Made by a program: the position numbers and the translations under genes. From NCBI GenBank assembly GCA_900618795.1, contig UYJD01000023.1, positions 1 to 27,623 of the forward strand: a stretch of 27,623 nucleotides of DNA. The letters are read 5' to 3'. Each line of letters begins with the position of its first letter. The stretch's first letter is position 1. Shown here piece by piece: positions 10,522-21,932 of this stretch. Source of the DNA: Cyanodermella asteris. Its lineage: Eukaryota; Ascomycota; Lecanoromycetes; Ostropales; Stictidaceae. The notes under the pieces are model-generated. The model did not search any database. It had not been told where the DNA came from and worked only from the letters and a program-made list of their open reading frames with translations.

Positions 10522-13006
10522 CTAGTGACTGATGTACTGAAACACGGCGCTGACCACCTCCTCACTCGTCTCTTGCCGCAAGAGGAGATCTTGGATCTTC
10601 GCCAGGTGGCCCTTGTCGCCGTCGTTGACAAAGTGGTTCCACGTGCTCGTATCACCATACAGCATCGCTGGTGCTTTGATGAACTGTGAGCCGTCGGGCC
10701 GACACCTCTTGCATTTGTACGTGTCGTGTGTGTCACTTTTGGTATCCGGCTTGAACTGGAACAGTTCCCGCAGACTGTCTAGACTGAAGTGTCGCTCCAC
10801 ATCTTCCGCGCTGTCAACGACACAGCTGGACAAGCTCTGCTTGTGACTCTGACGCTGGAAGATCTTCTCCTCGATGGTACCCGTGGCAATGAAACGGTAA
10901 ACGAAGCAGTCCTTCTTCTGACCATCACGCCAGACACGGGCAAGAGCTTGCTGGTCGGCCGCAGGATTCCAGTCAGGGTCAAAAAGCACGAGACGGTTCG
11001 CACCAATTAGGTTTAGACCACAACCTCCCGCCTTGCTGCTAAGGAGGAAGACAAACTCCTCCCCCTCGGGATTGTTGAACTTATCGACCAGCTTCTGCCT
11101 TTTGCTGACGTTCATGGTTCCGTCGAGCCTTAAGCAGCCGTATTGACGAGCACGGCACAGCTTCTCAAAGATGTCCAGCGTCTGCGTGTAGTTGCTTATC
11201 AGAACAATCTTGTCGTTGGTGTCCTGGCGGATGCGGGCAAGCATGCGGTCCAGAACAGCCATCTTTCCGGAGTACCACGTCTTCACGTCTCGGTCTCTGC
11301 CACGTGCTTCTTTCGGCACGTAGTCATCTGGCCAAAACGCCTCGCTTCCCGGTAGATCTGATGTCAGGTCGAGTAGGTCTGGATGATTGCATAATTTTTT
11401 GAGCATACCGATTGCCTTTAGTGGCTGCGAGCCTTTTCCACGCAATAGGGATTTGATGTCTGGCGATTGGATGAAATGGTTGTACAGATCTTTTTGGAAT
11501 GGCGCCAGTCCACAGAACACAACATGTTCGTACTTGAGTGGTAGGTACTTGGAGAGGATGTCGTTGGAGCGTCGGATGATGAACTTGTTCACAATGCCGA
11601 GGAGATCTGTGATGGCCTCGTCCCCCTTCTGACGCGCCGTGTCCGAACCAGCAGCGTCGCGACCTTTCAAGATTGGGATCTCGAAACGCTTGCGGAACTC
11701 GTTGCGATTTCCAAGGAGGTTTGGGTTAGCAAAATTCAACAGGGAGAAGTATTCTGTCAGATCATTTTGAATGGGTGTGCCCGAGAGAATCACACGCCGA
11801 TCGACGTTGAGGCTGTTCAGCGCCGTGAATGTCTGGCTGTCGCCGTTCTTGAGTCGATGACCCTCGTCACAGAGAAGCAACCCGATTGGGGTGTTCTTGA
11901 GCTCTTCGGTGTACATGCGTAGCGTTTCGTACGAGACAATCAAGACCGGGCGCACGACGGCTCGACCAGTCGCTATTGACCATTGTCTGAGCTGCGAAAT
12001 AAGTTCCGCCTTTGAAGCTTTGCCATCGATCGCGAAAGGGGTGACTGCATCGGCGCCCAGCCACTTGACGAGCTCATTTGCCCAATTGCGAACCAAGCTT
12101 GATGGGCATGCAATGACGCACTTCTGGATCGTCGATTTGCCTGCTTCAGGAGCCTGCTTTAGAAGTGTCCACATCAGAGTGATGCATTGCAGAGTCTTTC
12201 CCAAGCCCATTTCGTCAGCCATGATGCAGCCATGCGCATTCTCGTCGATCATCCCTGTGACACACTTGTACAGAAATTTGACCCCCTCGATTTGATGAGG
12301 GCGGAGAACCTTGGCCAGGCGGGGATCGATAACAACTGGGACCTTGGGTCGTTCCCCGTCGACTTGCTTCTTGATGCCAAGGATCTCTGCGAGGCTCTTG
12401 TGCATCATTGGCTCGTCGAGTCTGGGTTTCTTCTCTTCCTTTGCCTTCACTTCCTCGTCGACTTCCTCGGCTGGTTTGTCGTCCACGGTCGGATCGTAGA
12501 GCACGATTGCAAACTCTCCAGAGGGGTCATGGAGCGGCTTCGCGATGAAAGTCGCACCCCGACGGAGGCCCAGAGTAGGTGCCGGGCGAGATGGATCGTA
12601 TTTCGCAGAGGATTTGTCGGATAACGGAATTGCAAAGCGCTGTCGAAATATGGTCTCTCTGTCTTTTGCCTTGAAAACGGGGAATCTGTTCACGTCTCGA
12701 GTGGCCAGTGCCAGCCGGTCATCGTTCGTGTAGCGATCACCATCTTCAGCGTCTCCATCGGCCCCGGCATAATCGATCTTCCTCCTCTTGCGGGCAGGCT
12801 TGTCGGACGTGCGCGTACTGTTCGCGGCACCAGGGCATTTGAAAGCTTTGAATAATCGTTCTGCGGAGCCAGCAGTTCCGTTCAGTCGCGTCGCCTTTAT
12901 GGACACCGGTGTATTCTCCTTGCCATCAGCCTGGGCGCCTTTCGGACGGTGCCTGTCACCAAGAATTAGCAAGTCATTCGGCGAGGTGCTTTCAAGATCC
13001 TCACAT
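10522..13006 (-). CDS. RAD54: DNA repair and recombination ATPase Rad54
   Basis: A Swi2/Snf2-family double-stranded-DNA translocase that works with Rad51 in homologous recombination in the nucleus. The main exon (12952-10522) gives an 810-aa protein if its start is formed across an intron: AT at 13006-13005, intron 13004-12953 (52 nt, gtgagg..TGCTAAT..gacag), then G at 12952. The main frame runs upstream without any ATG, and the next upstream ATG on this strand (13260) is followed at once by a stop, so the split start fits best. Motifs: basic patch KPARKRRK (about 52-59), Walker A GLGKT (250-254), DEGH box (363-366), motif III LSGTPIQN (390-397), a C-terminal helicase lobe with SSKAGGCGLNL (639-649) and the motif VI region RVWRDGQ (673-679), and a late CKRC pair (748-751). 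The order and length fit Rad54 (yeast 898, human 747) rather than Rdh54 or ATRX. It is followed at about 870 bp by the RSC gene on the same strand. Confidence 0.95.
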
Positions 13007-13088
13007 CGGAACGCAGACTTAAATTGCGGTGCTGTTTGCGGACGAAGATGCTTGAACAGAATATGGGTGGAATAACTTATCGCGGGAG

Positions 13089-13094
13089 ACGCGT
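13089..13094. promoter_or_regulatory. Possible MCB element (ACGCGT) upstream of RAD54
   Basis: The palindrome ACGCGT lies 83 bp upstream of the proposed RAD54 start. In yeast this MluI cell-cycle box binds MBF and drives G1/S expression of replication and repair genes. The same hexamer occurs by chance elsewhere in the window, including inside coding sequence, so position and gene class are the only support. Confidence 0.3.
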
Positions 13095-13393
13095 CGAACG
13101 CTACGATTTGCCACCACGGACGCGATGACGAGATCGCGCGGTCACGTGCCCAAGATACTAGTAGGCAACGGTTTCAAATAACGAGCGACCACTTAGTAGT
13201 CGAAAGTGCTATGATCTGGTGGCGTGCGAGCCTGTTCAACAACTTCTAGGCTAGTGTCATTGCTGCCAGTAGTACTGAGACAATGGTTAAGGAAATATGG
13301 TGGATAGGAGCTACAGTAAAATGTGATCAACGTCGGTTTATTCCACAAATATATTCACGCTCCAGTGTTAATATGTACCCGAGGTATTCTTCA

Positions 13394-13420
13394 CTCCCCC
13401 CTCCCCCCCTCCCCCCCCCT
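13394..13420. repeat. C-rich low-complexity tract
   Basis: Runs of six, seven and nine C separated by single T, with the G-runs on the minus strand. Such tracts are difficult to sequence, and an assembly gap begins 108 bp further on. Confidence 0.9.
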
Positions 13421-13528
13421 TTTAACGTGACCGATTTCATGCCAGATTACTGATTATCAGCATCACCGCTCAAGGAAGAGGTGAATCTACCAATGAACGT
13501 GACATCGTGCATGTCCAGTCTGTAACGC

Positions 13529-13618
13529 NNNNNNNNNNNNNNNNNNNNNNNNNNNNNNNNNNNNNNNNNNNNNNNNNNNNNNNNNNNNNNNNNNNNNNNN
13601 NNNNNNNNNNNNNNNNNN
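13529..13618. other. Assembly gap (90 N)
   Basis: A run of N. It lies between RAD54 and the end of the RSC gene; flanking sequence on both sides looks like intergenic or 3' untranslated DNA, so no known exon appears to be lost. The true length of the gap is unknown. Confidence 0.99.
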
Positions 13619-13875
13619 GTCCGTGACACAGTCAATGTTGCTTTCTCATGGTTCATGACATGGTATTCATGTGTATGCTCTTCTATCGTGCTATCAAGCG
13701 CATTCGATCGTAAATGAAGCCTCAAATGGGCTTAAATGTGGTTGTACACGACGCTGTGAGGAGGTAAGAACAAGTGTATCAAGCCCACCGTGGGTATCCG
13801 ATCCTGTAACGTCTAGCATTACCAGCAATCTACTTTTCATCATACATCTGCTCATTCCAGACTCCCATACCATTC

Positions 13876-16837
13876 TCACTTGGTCGCACCGGAGCCACCC
13901 GTGAAGGGAAATGGGTTGGGTCCGGTCCAGCTCAAGCCACAATACAGGGGATCTCTGTCTTCAAGATAGACCTCGGGTTGCTTGTTGAGCGCCCCGCGAG
14001 CTTTCCAGAAGTACTCTCTCTTCGTGTCTTCCTGCTCTGCCACCTCTCGCTTGGCGTCGGAGGCAAGCGTCCGCCTTATGCTCGCGGCTGTACCGTTAAT
14101 GCTCTGCTCCAAGATTGCAGCGAGCTGCTCGTCAGGGACCAAGCCCTTCCACACCTGCTGGTGGCGTAGGTAAATGCTCTTGAGGAAATCCTTGTAGCCT
14201 ATGCCCCAAGCTCGCTGATATTGCAAATCTGTAACCGGATTAATGCGTTGCTGATCGATTTTGTCTATGCTGCCGGTAGGGTCGTTGAGATCGATGTCGG
14301 CAAGTGTAATTGGATTTGTGATCCAGAGTCGTTGTTCGTCTGTCCTGGCTCTTTTGGCAATTGTGCTATCGCCATCTGTGTTGCTGCGCTTAGTCGAGTG
14401 TCCGTTGGACTGCGTTTCGCCGTTCCTTGCGACGATATCATCTGCACTTGCTTCTTCCGGACTCCCGCGATCAGCAACTCTCTGTCTGATGCGTTCAATT
14501 CGATAGCGTAACGAAGTCCGTAAATTGCCAGGGATTTTGCTGTTTGCACGGTCGGGATGGGGTGGTTGCGGAAAGAAAAGAACTTCGCCCTGATCGTTGG
14601 TTTGGAGCTTCTCGCGGACCTCAAGTGGAATGGCATTGTTAGCCGCTGGGCCCAGTGTCATGACATCGGACGGACGCTGATGTGTAACCATGCCTGCGGC
14701 GCCTTGACGAGGATGCGCCTGGTCTGGTCTGTAGGAAGAGTAGTTTACGCGTTGCGCGGTTGGTGTACCTTGGCCCGCATACTGTGATGAATAAGTGCTT
14801 TGCGATGTGTGACCCTGCCCGTATTGCTGCGATTGGTGCTGCGGAGCTGGCGACGCCGAGGCTTGACTCTGCCGTTGTTGTATGAAGGTTGTTTGACTCT
14901 GTCCTGGCTGGCCTGAGCCAAACGCACGTGTGGCATTCGCCATAGCTGAATCAAGCTCGTTTCCGCGATTGGGTTTGATGAGAGTCTCGCGACCGGGCGT
15001 TTGTGAGATTTGGCGCACAGGCTGCACAGGTGGTGGAGGCGGCGGTGATGGTGTTGGTGAAGGTGGAGGCGATTGCTTGACGCACATTAGTAAATGCTCG
15101 CGGGATTCACGCGGAGATTAGTGGATCCGAGTCAAGGAGTGCAGGAAAGAGATTGCGGTAGTAACTCACATTGTCGTCGCGTGGCCCCTTGTAGACTCCG
15201 CCTTCAATAGGTGGCGCATCGTCAGCGCCCATCCGTGGCTCAGGCAAAGTGCCATCATCCTTGGCCTCTGCTGCCTTGTGTTCAAGTGATGACGGAAGCT
15301 TCTTGATCCTCTTCTGTGTCTCGAATAAATCCATTTCGTAATCCTTGTCTCGAACTTCATCTGGCAGGCAGCTGGACCATGTCTTGATCTTGTTGATCTT
15401 GTGCTTCTCTTCATTGTACCTTGCTTCACAGACGAATACCTCTGTATCAGATTCGAGCCCACGGGGCCGACCCCTTGTGAATCGTGTGAAAAACATGACG
15501 AAACATTTGTCGAGAACCTCTTCGATAGGATGATCGCGATATTGACTGGTTTTGAGTACTTCGTTGGGCCAAAAGTGCTTCTCGAAATGGTGGATCGTCT
15601 GCTCAGGGCGATAATACCAGCATGCATTGACCCAGTCGCGTCCGCTTGAATCCTCCCATGTCCTGTAAATCTGGGCTACGATGGGCTTGGTGACATCGTT
15701 GCGGTTGCGGATCAAGACCCAGTCGCCCACCTTCCAAAGCTTGCCGTTGTAAGTTATGCCACCGGGTTTGGGCTTACGTCCTTCCTCAAAGGCAAAGTCC
15801 TCATCCGGCTTTGCCTTCTCTTCTTCGGCTGTTTTCCTAGCAAGTTCCTTGAGTTCGACCGCGGCCTTGAAAACGTCGCTGTCATCTTCGTTGTAGGTCT
15901 TTGCGTTTTCGAACATCAAAGCGAGATCTGACATGCATTGTTCGAAGCTGTTGTAACGTTTCCTTTTCAGGCTCTTTTTGATCTGTTCGAGAGCGATGGG
16001 GCTCCTGATCGCGGTGTAATAGTCAGGTAGCTGGTTCTTGTCTGGGAGCTTTTCGAAGTGATACACCAAAGGTACACCGTTGCTAGACTTGGGCTTCCGT
16101 ATCGCCTTTAGCACGTTCTTTATTCGCGCTTCCAGAGGAGTGTCAACTTTTGGAGGTCTTCCGCGCCGTGTGTTTGCAGCATCTGCTTGACTCTCGGATC
16201 GCTTGACGACGCTGGGCCTCCTCGCACGACGTCTGGGCTTGTTCACTTCTGTTTCCGAATTTTCTGCCTCCTCCTCGTCTTCTTCGCCTTCCTGGCCACT
16301 CTCCACATCATCGTCGGCGTCGTCCTCGGCGTCAGCTGAGGGAATTTCGCCGAGATCAGGCCAGGCAATGGCATCCTCCGATACAAGGCCGGCATCGGCA
16401 ATTTTTTTCAGCTCGCTTTCCATCACTGTACGGATCGTTGTTGCATCGACATACGCTCTCGCTTCAGGGCGATTGTAGACAAGCGCATTGTGCCAAATGA
16501 GAGCCAGATCCCGCACGAAGCCGCTGAAGGCTGTGTAATCGCGCCCGTTGATTTTTCCCTTGAGATTTGACATGGCCATGGGCTCCTGGATGGTTTCGTA
16601 GTAGTCTGGGAAGTTGCGCTTGTTCGGTCGCTTGTGGAAGGCTTTTGAAGGGTCGTGCCCGTCCTTTTCCCTGTATTCGTATAGCGCCTCGAGCAAAGAC
16701 TGCATGGCTTCATACAGCTCCGGCTCAAGCTTCTTGTCCTCTCCAGCCTCCAACCCGCCCATTTCGGAATCCTCCTGCGCGTCTGCTTCGGTCGTGTTAG
16801 CCATTGGAGTATCTAAGGGGTCGCCGGGAGTAGCCAT
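13876..16837 (-). CDS. RSC1: RSC chromatin-remodelling subunit, Rsc1/Rsc2-like (double bromodomain, AT-hook, BAH)
   Basis: A subunit of the SWI/SNF-class RSC complex that binds acetylated nucleosomes. Exons 16837-15170 and 15075-13876 give about 955 aa (yeast Rsc1 928, Rsc2 889). Order as in the family: bromodomain 1 at about 40-140 (FPDYYETIQEPM), an acidic stretch at 165-195, a basic region and AT-hook RRGRPPK (224-230), bromodomain 2 at about 234-335 (LPDYYTAIRSPIAL), BAH domain at about 362-485 (VGDWVLIRN, RPEQTIHH), then a proline tract, a Gln/Ser-rich linker, and the conserved IPLEVREKLQTNDQGEVLFF segment followed by a helical tail. The frame is open upstream of 16837 but has no ATG there; MATPGD at 16837 is the first, with a second Met at 16804. 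The intron (donor 15169, gtgagt) can end at 15076 or at 15097; both keep frame. One gene probably serves for the yeast Rsc1/Rsc2 pair; the symbol is by family only. Confidence 0.93.
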
Positions 16838-17967
16838 GACGGGCAGAAGTTTTGCGCACAGCGGGCGCTGCACCAGAAATGCAACTAGCACACCGTGGAT
16901 CTGATATCTTGCCGTTCTCGAAGTTCAAACTGAATAGCTCATTGTAGATCGTCGCGTACTTTCGCTGAACAGGCGCGGCGGACGAATGTCGGCAGCATGT
17001 TTCTCCGCTCCGGAGCCGCAAACCGCGATTTGAAGTCGTGTGCAGCTGCCTGAACTCCTCCTTCTCGACTTCTTCCATCGAGACGATAAGTGCGCGTTGC
17101 AGCTCATCACGCTTTGACGAGGATCATCTACATGCCAATGGCGCGATTCAAGACCGTCTCAGCTCGTGTGATGGTCCTTCGCAGCTGAGTTTGTGTCTGC
17201 GTTGGCTGGTTGCCTCGGTCATGAGCTGAAATGGTCTCCCCGAATGCCTGCATACACGCGTTACAACTTTTACGGTGGACTTCTGCGCCAGCTGAGTGTA
17301 ACGGCAGTGTCTCACCTGGTTAGGAACTGCTCACGCTTTCAATCTGGCTTAAGGTGCTTAACAGTGCGCGCAAGTGCAGAACATAGCACTGCGACAGCAC
17401 CTTTCGCATCGCAGGACACGAACCTGCTGTTTTCTTGATTGGCCTCCGAGAAGACCTCATCTCTACGGCGGGCATCTGACATTATCACCCAAACGTTGTC
17501 TACTGCTAACCTGCCGTTTCGCTGACCATGCAATGAGCTGTCCTCGACTTCGCCGTACAACGACTATCAGCTTAAACAAGCTCGGGCCATGGTGGCTGCG
17601 AGCTTCTGTCCAATCAAAGGTATCGTCAATGCTGGGAATCGTCCGACATCAGCCGGAAGGCGCTTGAAGGTCTTCTTTCCTCACTCAATCTTCAATAACC
17701 ACTTGTCGCAGCTCTTCTCGTGACTACCTGAGTTCCACAAACAACCACCACGCTTTACATTGCTTCACCTTGTCTCACTGTGTGCAGTCTTCGGTCACGG
17801 AAGCCTTACGAAATCCCGTCGAACGTTCTAGTAAACGTTGTTAGGTAGCCCCCGGTGCACCCCCCCTTGTCCTGCCTTCGAGCCAGTACTACTTCTACAA
17901 CGTTTTCGGCCGCTCTTCATATCTCGCGGCCTCGATCACTCTGCTGCACACCTCTCAGATCGCCATC
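16838..17967. promoter_or_regulatory. Divergent promoter region between the RSC gene and OTU1
   Basis: 1.13 kb between two genes transcribed away from each other, so it should hold both promoters and both 5' leaders. Open frames inside (for example minus 17078-16797 and plus 17374-17667) are short, lack domains and overlap the expected leaders. The stretch just before OTU1 (about 17680-17960) is rich in C and T on the coding strand, as is common in fungal core promoters. Confidence 0.6.
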
Positions 17968-19002
17968 ATGAGACTCAGGGTCCGAGGCCCGGAAGGCCAA
18001 AACACAATTACGCTTTCCGACGATGCCACGGTTTCGGACTTGTTGCAGCAGATAAGAACAGCCACTGCTCTTGAGACTTTTGACATAAAGTATGGCTATC
18101 CGCCCAAGGATCTATCGCTTGATGACATCGAATCGCCTTCGACCAGAGCACTCTCGAGCCTTGAGACCAAATTGAATGGCGAGCAGCTCATCGTTAGTGC
18201 GAGGGCATCGTCAAATGCTCCATCCTCACAGCCAGCTCAGACTCCGATTGTACAAAAGGCGTCAAGACCAACAGCGGCTCGGCCCGCCGATACGACTTCT
18301 TCGAGCTCGGCCGCTCCTCTCAGCTTGAATAGAAAGCCACCACCGCAGGACACCCCCGAGATACCTGTTCCGAGCCACGCAGCAACAATGGTCCTCAGAG
18401 TCATGCCAGATGACAACTCGTGTCTTTTCAGAGCGTTCTCATCCGCCGCGCTTGGGGGCGAACTCGACTCAATGCACGAACTCAGATCCGTCATCGCACA
18501 GGCTATTCAAGCTGATCCTGACACCTACAACGAAGCGATCCTCGACAAGGCTCCCGATGCCTACTGCAAGTGGATTCAAAATCCCGACGCCTGGGGAGGA
18601 GGCATCGAGCTTGGCATCTTATCTCAGCATTTTGACATTGAGATCTGCAGCATCGACGTCCAGACTCTCAGAGTGGACCGGTTTGGCGAGAATAAGATGA
18701 AGCGTGTCATCCTGGTCTATAGTGGGATCCATTACGATGTCATTGCCTTGAGCCCGAGCGAACCACCTTTCACTAGTGCGGATGCACCGCCTGAGGCCGA
18801 CCTCAAAGTATTTGACACTAACGATGAGGGTATTGTGGAACATGCCGTACAGCTTTGCAAAGTTCTGCAAGGACAGAACTACTTTACAGATACGGCAGGT
18901 TTCAGCATTAGATGCAACGTGTGTGGAGGAACTTTCATTGGCGAGAAGGGTGCGACTGAGCATGCGTCACAAACGGGTCACTTTGACTTTGCTGAAGGAT
19001 GA
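17968..19002 (+). CDS. OTU1: Ubiquitin thioesterase Otu1 (YOD1 family)
   Basis: An OTU-family cysteine deubiquitinase that trims ubiquitin chains on clients of the Cdc48/p97 segregase. A single exon encodes 344 aa (yeast Otu1 301, human YOD1 348). The N-terminal 80 residues are the ubiquitin-like UBXL domain (MRLRVRGPEG start) that docks on Cdc48. A Ser/Pro-rich linker at about 80-138 leads to the OTU domain: PDDNSCLFRA gives Asp149 and catalytic Cys152, and SGIHYDV gives His255. A C-terminal C2H2 finger follows with Cys316, Cys319, His332 and His338. All catalytic and finger residues are present, so it should be active. It is followed at about 700 bp by ATM1 on the same strand. Confidence 0.96.
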   Translation: MRLRVRGPEGQNTITLSDDATVSDLLQQIRTATALETFDIKYGYPPKDLSLDDIESPSTRALSSLETKLNGEQLIVSARASSNAPSSQPAQTPIVQKASRPTAARPADTTSSSSAAPLSLNRKPPPQDTPEIPVPSHAATMVLRVMPDDNSCLFRAFSSAALGGELDSMHELRSVIAQAIQADPDTYNEAILDKAPDAYCKWIQNPDAWGGGIELGILSQHFDIEICSIDVQTLRVDRFGENKMKRVILVYSGIHYDVIALSPSEPPFTSADAPPEADLKVFDTNDEGIVEHAVQLCKVLQGQNYFTDTAGFSIRCNVCGGTFIGEKGATEHASQTGHFDFAEG

Positions 19003-19697
19003 TAGAAATAGGATTACAAGCATTCAGATGGCATACTTCGCGGGATAGCCAAAAGGCAATAGACTCTGTTACGGCCTTGTATGACTTGACTCGCGACGTG
19101 TTTTGACTGGCACATGTCCAAGCGGCGAGGTCAAAGGCCAGCATTCTACCAGGCACGAAGTCGTAATTTTGCAGGAAATCTTCAAGCTGTGACGAGAATC
19201 ATATTGTAGCAGCATCACTTGTGCAGTTTCACCAAACAGCTAGCAAAGTACAAGCAGCTTTCATCCCAACATCTAGACAAATTTGAGATAAGATATCGGA
19301 CTCTGCGTGTTGATCTGCAGCTGTGCAGTGAAGTCGGATGCGCGGTTTGGAGACGTCACTGCGAAACGAGGGCGAATCAGCCAGTGCAACGCCAGCCGAG
19401 GCCTTTGGAGTTTCGACAGCCTGGCTAAAGTCACGCAATGTTGCTCAACGACCTCTGTAAAGGCACACGCGATAAAATATTACAGCATACGTACCCGACT
19501 GAGCTCATTCTTCCATCTACACGACACTTTTCTGGTTACAAAGAAACGTCTCCCTGCATCAACAGCACGCAATCGACCCTGCTCCACCTGGTCGCAATTT
19601 TCCGATTGAAGGCCGCGCACAAGAGCAACTACGCGACTCCGGCGCTTGGCGATAGATTGCATGTTCACATACTTCCCGACCATGATATAGGCTCATC
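19003..19697. other. Intergenic region between OTU1 and ATM1
   Basis: These 695 bp hold the OTU1 3' end and the ATM1 promoter and leader. Frames such as 19438-19884 (+) run into the ATM1 coding region in another frame and have no domain. The only pointed feature is the small upstream ORF at 19661-19690. Confidence 0.55.
19661..19690 (+). promoter_or_regulatory. Nine-codon upstream ORF ending 7 bp before the ATM1 start
   Basis: An ATG at 19661 opens a nine-codon frame; a second in-frame ATG at 19682 leaves only Met-Ile before the shared TAG at 19688-19690. The ATM1 ATG is at 19698. If the transcript begins upstream of 19661, ribosomes would end here and have almost no room to re-initiate, which would damp ATM1 translation. 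Transcript start unknown. Confidence 0.4.
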
Positions 19698-21821
19698 ATG
19701 CTGTCCCGGAGGTGCGCGGGCTCGAGCCTCCTGCGCCGAAGCCTCGCTCTACCAGCATCCGCCAGAACACCGATCTCGTGCTCACCTCTCCACCACCCGA
19801 TCCGGAACTTCTCCTGGCGGAAACCGCTGTCCCGTGATCAGAAGCCGCCTCACCAAACCGCCCAATCTCCCGCGGCAGCAGTGAACCCGACGACGGCCGG
19901 CAAAGATGGCAAGGTGCCGGGCCAGGCAGACGCCGGCAGCAAAACGCCGGCGAAAGTAGACACGCTGCTGTCAGAAGCCAATGTATCCAACAAGGAGCAG
20001 CGCAAGGCTGACTGGGCGATCATCAAGGAGATGACCCAGTACTTGTGGCCGAAGGACGATTTCGGGACCAAGGCGCGCGTTGCCACGGCTTTTGGGCTGC
20101 TGATCAGCGCCAAGTTGCTTAATGTGCAAGTGCCGTTTTACTTCAAATCGATCGTGGACTCGATGAATATCGATTTCGCGGCCGTCGGAGGCACGGCGTG
20201 GACGGTCGGTGGCGCTATGATCGTGGGTTACGGCTTATCGAGGATCGGGGCTGCGGTGTTCCAGGAGCTGAGGAACGCGGTCTTTGCGAGCGTGGCGCAA
20301 AAGGCGATTCGGAGGGTCGCTGCCAGCGTCTTTGGTCATTTGTTGAAATTGGATCTGAATTTCCATCTGAGCAGGCAGACGGGTGGGTTGACGCGTGCGC
20401 TGGATCGGGGTACGAAGGGTATCAGCTTTCTCCTGACCTCGATGGTCTTTCACATCATTCCGACGGCATTGGAGATCTCGATGGTTTGCGGGATCTTGAG
20501 CTATCAGTATGGGCCGAAATTTGCCCTCATTACGGCCGGGACGATGGTTGCATACTCGGCATTCACGATCACGACCACTTCGTGGAGGACAAAGTTTCGA
20601 CGGCAAGCGAATGCTGCTGATAATCAAGGAGCCACGTTTGCGGTCGACTCGCTGATCAACTACGAAGCCGTGAAATACTTCAATAACGAAAAGTATGAGG
20701 TTCAGCGTTACGACAAAGCTCTTCAGGCGTATGAGAAGGCATCGATCAAGGTCACTACCTCGCTGGCTTTCCTAAACTCTGGCCAGAACGTAATCTTCTC
20801 CGGGGCGTTGGCCGGAATGATGTACCTGGCCGCGGATGGTGTTGCCGCAGGTACCCTGACCGTGGGCGACCTCGTCATGGTCAACCAGCTGGTATTCCAG
20901 CTATCAGTGCCCCTCAACTTTCTTGGCTCGGTATATCGCGAAATGCGACAGTCGTTGCTGGACATGGAGACACTGTTCAACCTCCAAAAGGTCAACGTGG
21001 CTATCAAGGAAGTTGCGCATCCCAAACCGATGAACCTGACCAAGGGCGGCGAAATAAAATTCGAGAACGTCACATTCGGCTATCACCCGGACCGCCCGAT
21101 CCTGAAGAACCTGACAATGACCATCCCTGCAGGGCAAAAAATTGCCATTGTCGGACCGAGCGGTTGCGGCAAATCAACAATCTTTCGACTTCTCTTCCGA
21201 TTCTACGACGTTCAGGACGGCCGCATCTTGATCGACGACCAAGACATCCGCGAGCTCAGCCTCGAGGAGCTGCGCAGGGCCATTGGTGTCGTGCCCCAGG
21301 ATACGCCGCTGTTCAACAACACGATCGGGCACAACATCCGCTACGGGAACATGGAAGCGTCGTCCGACGACATCGTCGCCGCTGCAAAGCGCGCTCGCAT
21401 TCACGATACGATCCAGAGCTTGCCCGACGGATATCAGACGAAGGTTGGCGAGAGAGGCATGATGATTTCCGGTGGCGAGAAGCAGCGGCTGGCGATATCG
21501 AGGTTGATCCTCAAGGACCCGCCGCTGCTGTTCTTTGACGAGGCGACGAGCGCGCTGGACACGTACACGGAGCAGACGCTGTTGCAGAACATCAACAGCA
21601 TATTGAAGGACAAGGCGAGGACGAGCGTCTTTGTGGCGCATAGGCTGCGCACGATCTTCGACAGCGACATCATCATTGTGTTGAAGGACGGGCACGTCGC
21701 GGAGCAGGGGACGCACAGTCAGCTGTTGGACAGACATGGTGTTTATTCGGAACTGTGGTCTGCCCAGGAGCAGGCACCAGAGGATCAGCTGCGAGAGGCA
21801 TTGCATGAGAAGGGACCATAA
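19698..21821 (+). CDS. ATM1: Mitochondrial ABC half-transporter Atm1
   Basis: An inner-membrane homodimeric exporter that supplies the cytosolic iron-sulfur assembly machinery with a sulfur-containing, probably glutathione-linked, species from the matrix. A single exon encodes 707 aa (yeast Atm1 690). The N-terminus is a classic matrix presequence, rich in Arg, Ser, Leu and Ala with no acidic residue in the first 45 positions. The membrane domain spans about 125-430, including FKSIVDSMN and [11 protein letters not shown], both typical of Atm1/ABCB7. The nucleotide-binding domain has Walker [10 protein letters not shown] (486-494), the Q-loop at VVPQDTPLF (531-539), signature ISGGEKQR (590-597), Walker B LLFFDE (610-615) and the H-loop His648 in FVAHRL. 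Everything needed for ATP hydrolysis is present. It ends 111 bp from the end of the convergent isocitrate lyase gene. Confidence 0.97.
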   Translation: MLSRRCAGSSLLRRSLALPASARTPISCSPLHHPIRNFSWRKPLSRDQKPPHQTAQSPAAAVNPTTAGKDGKVPGQADAGSKTPAKVDTLLSEANVSNKEQRKADWAIIKEMTQYLWPKDDFGTKARVATAFGLLISAKLLNVQVPFYFKSIVDSMNIDFAAVGGTAWTVGGAMIVGYGLSRIGAAVFQELRNAVFASVAQKAIRRVAASVFGHLLKLDLNFHLSRQTGGLTRALDRGTKGISFLLTSMVFHIIPTALEISMVCGILSYQYGPKFALITAGTMVAYSAFTITTTSWRTKFRRQANAADNQGATFAVDSLINYEAVKYFNNEKYEVQRYDKALQAYEKASIKVTTSLAFLNSGQNVIFSGALAGMMYLAADGVAAGTLTVGDLVMVNQLVFQLSVPLNFLGSVYREMRQSLLDMETLFNLQKVNVAIKEVAHPKPMNLTKGGEIKFENVTFGYHPDRPILKNLTMTIPAGQKIAIVGPSGCGKSTIFRLLFRFYDVQDGRILIDDQDIRELSLEELRRAIGVVPQDTPLFNNTIGHNIRYGNMEASSDDIVAAAKRARIHDTIQSLPDGYQTKVGERGMMISGGEKQRLAISRLILKDPPLLFFDEATSALDTYTEQTLLQNINSILKDKARTSVFVAHRLRTIFDSDIIIVLKDGHVAEQGTHSQLLDRHGVYSELWSAQEQAPEDQLREALHEKGP

Positions 21822-21932
21822 AGGATACGAAGTCAGATGTGCTGCACATTTATGACGAAAGGGTTGGTCTAGATGAATGAACAGATATAAAATGCCATTT
21901 TTTTCTCTCTACCTAACAAGAAAACTCCGAAA

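Noticed and set aside
13394-13420. Telomere-like or quadruplex origin for the C-rich tract
   Set aside because: Irregular C-runs without a TTAGGG-type unit; simple low complexity is enough.
16797-17078. 93-codon frame on the minus strand starting MEEVEKEEF
   Set aside because: It overlaps the start of the RSC gene in another frame and shows no domain; more likely 5' leader or promoter.
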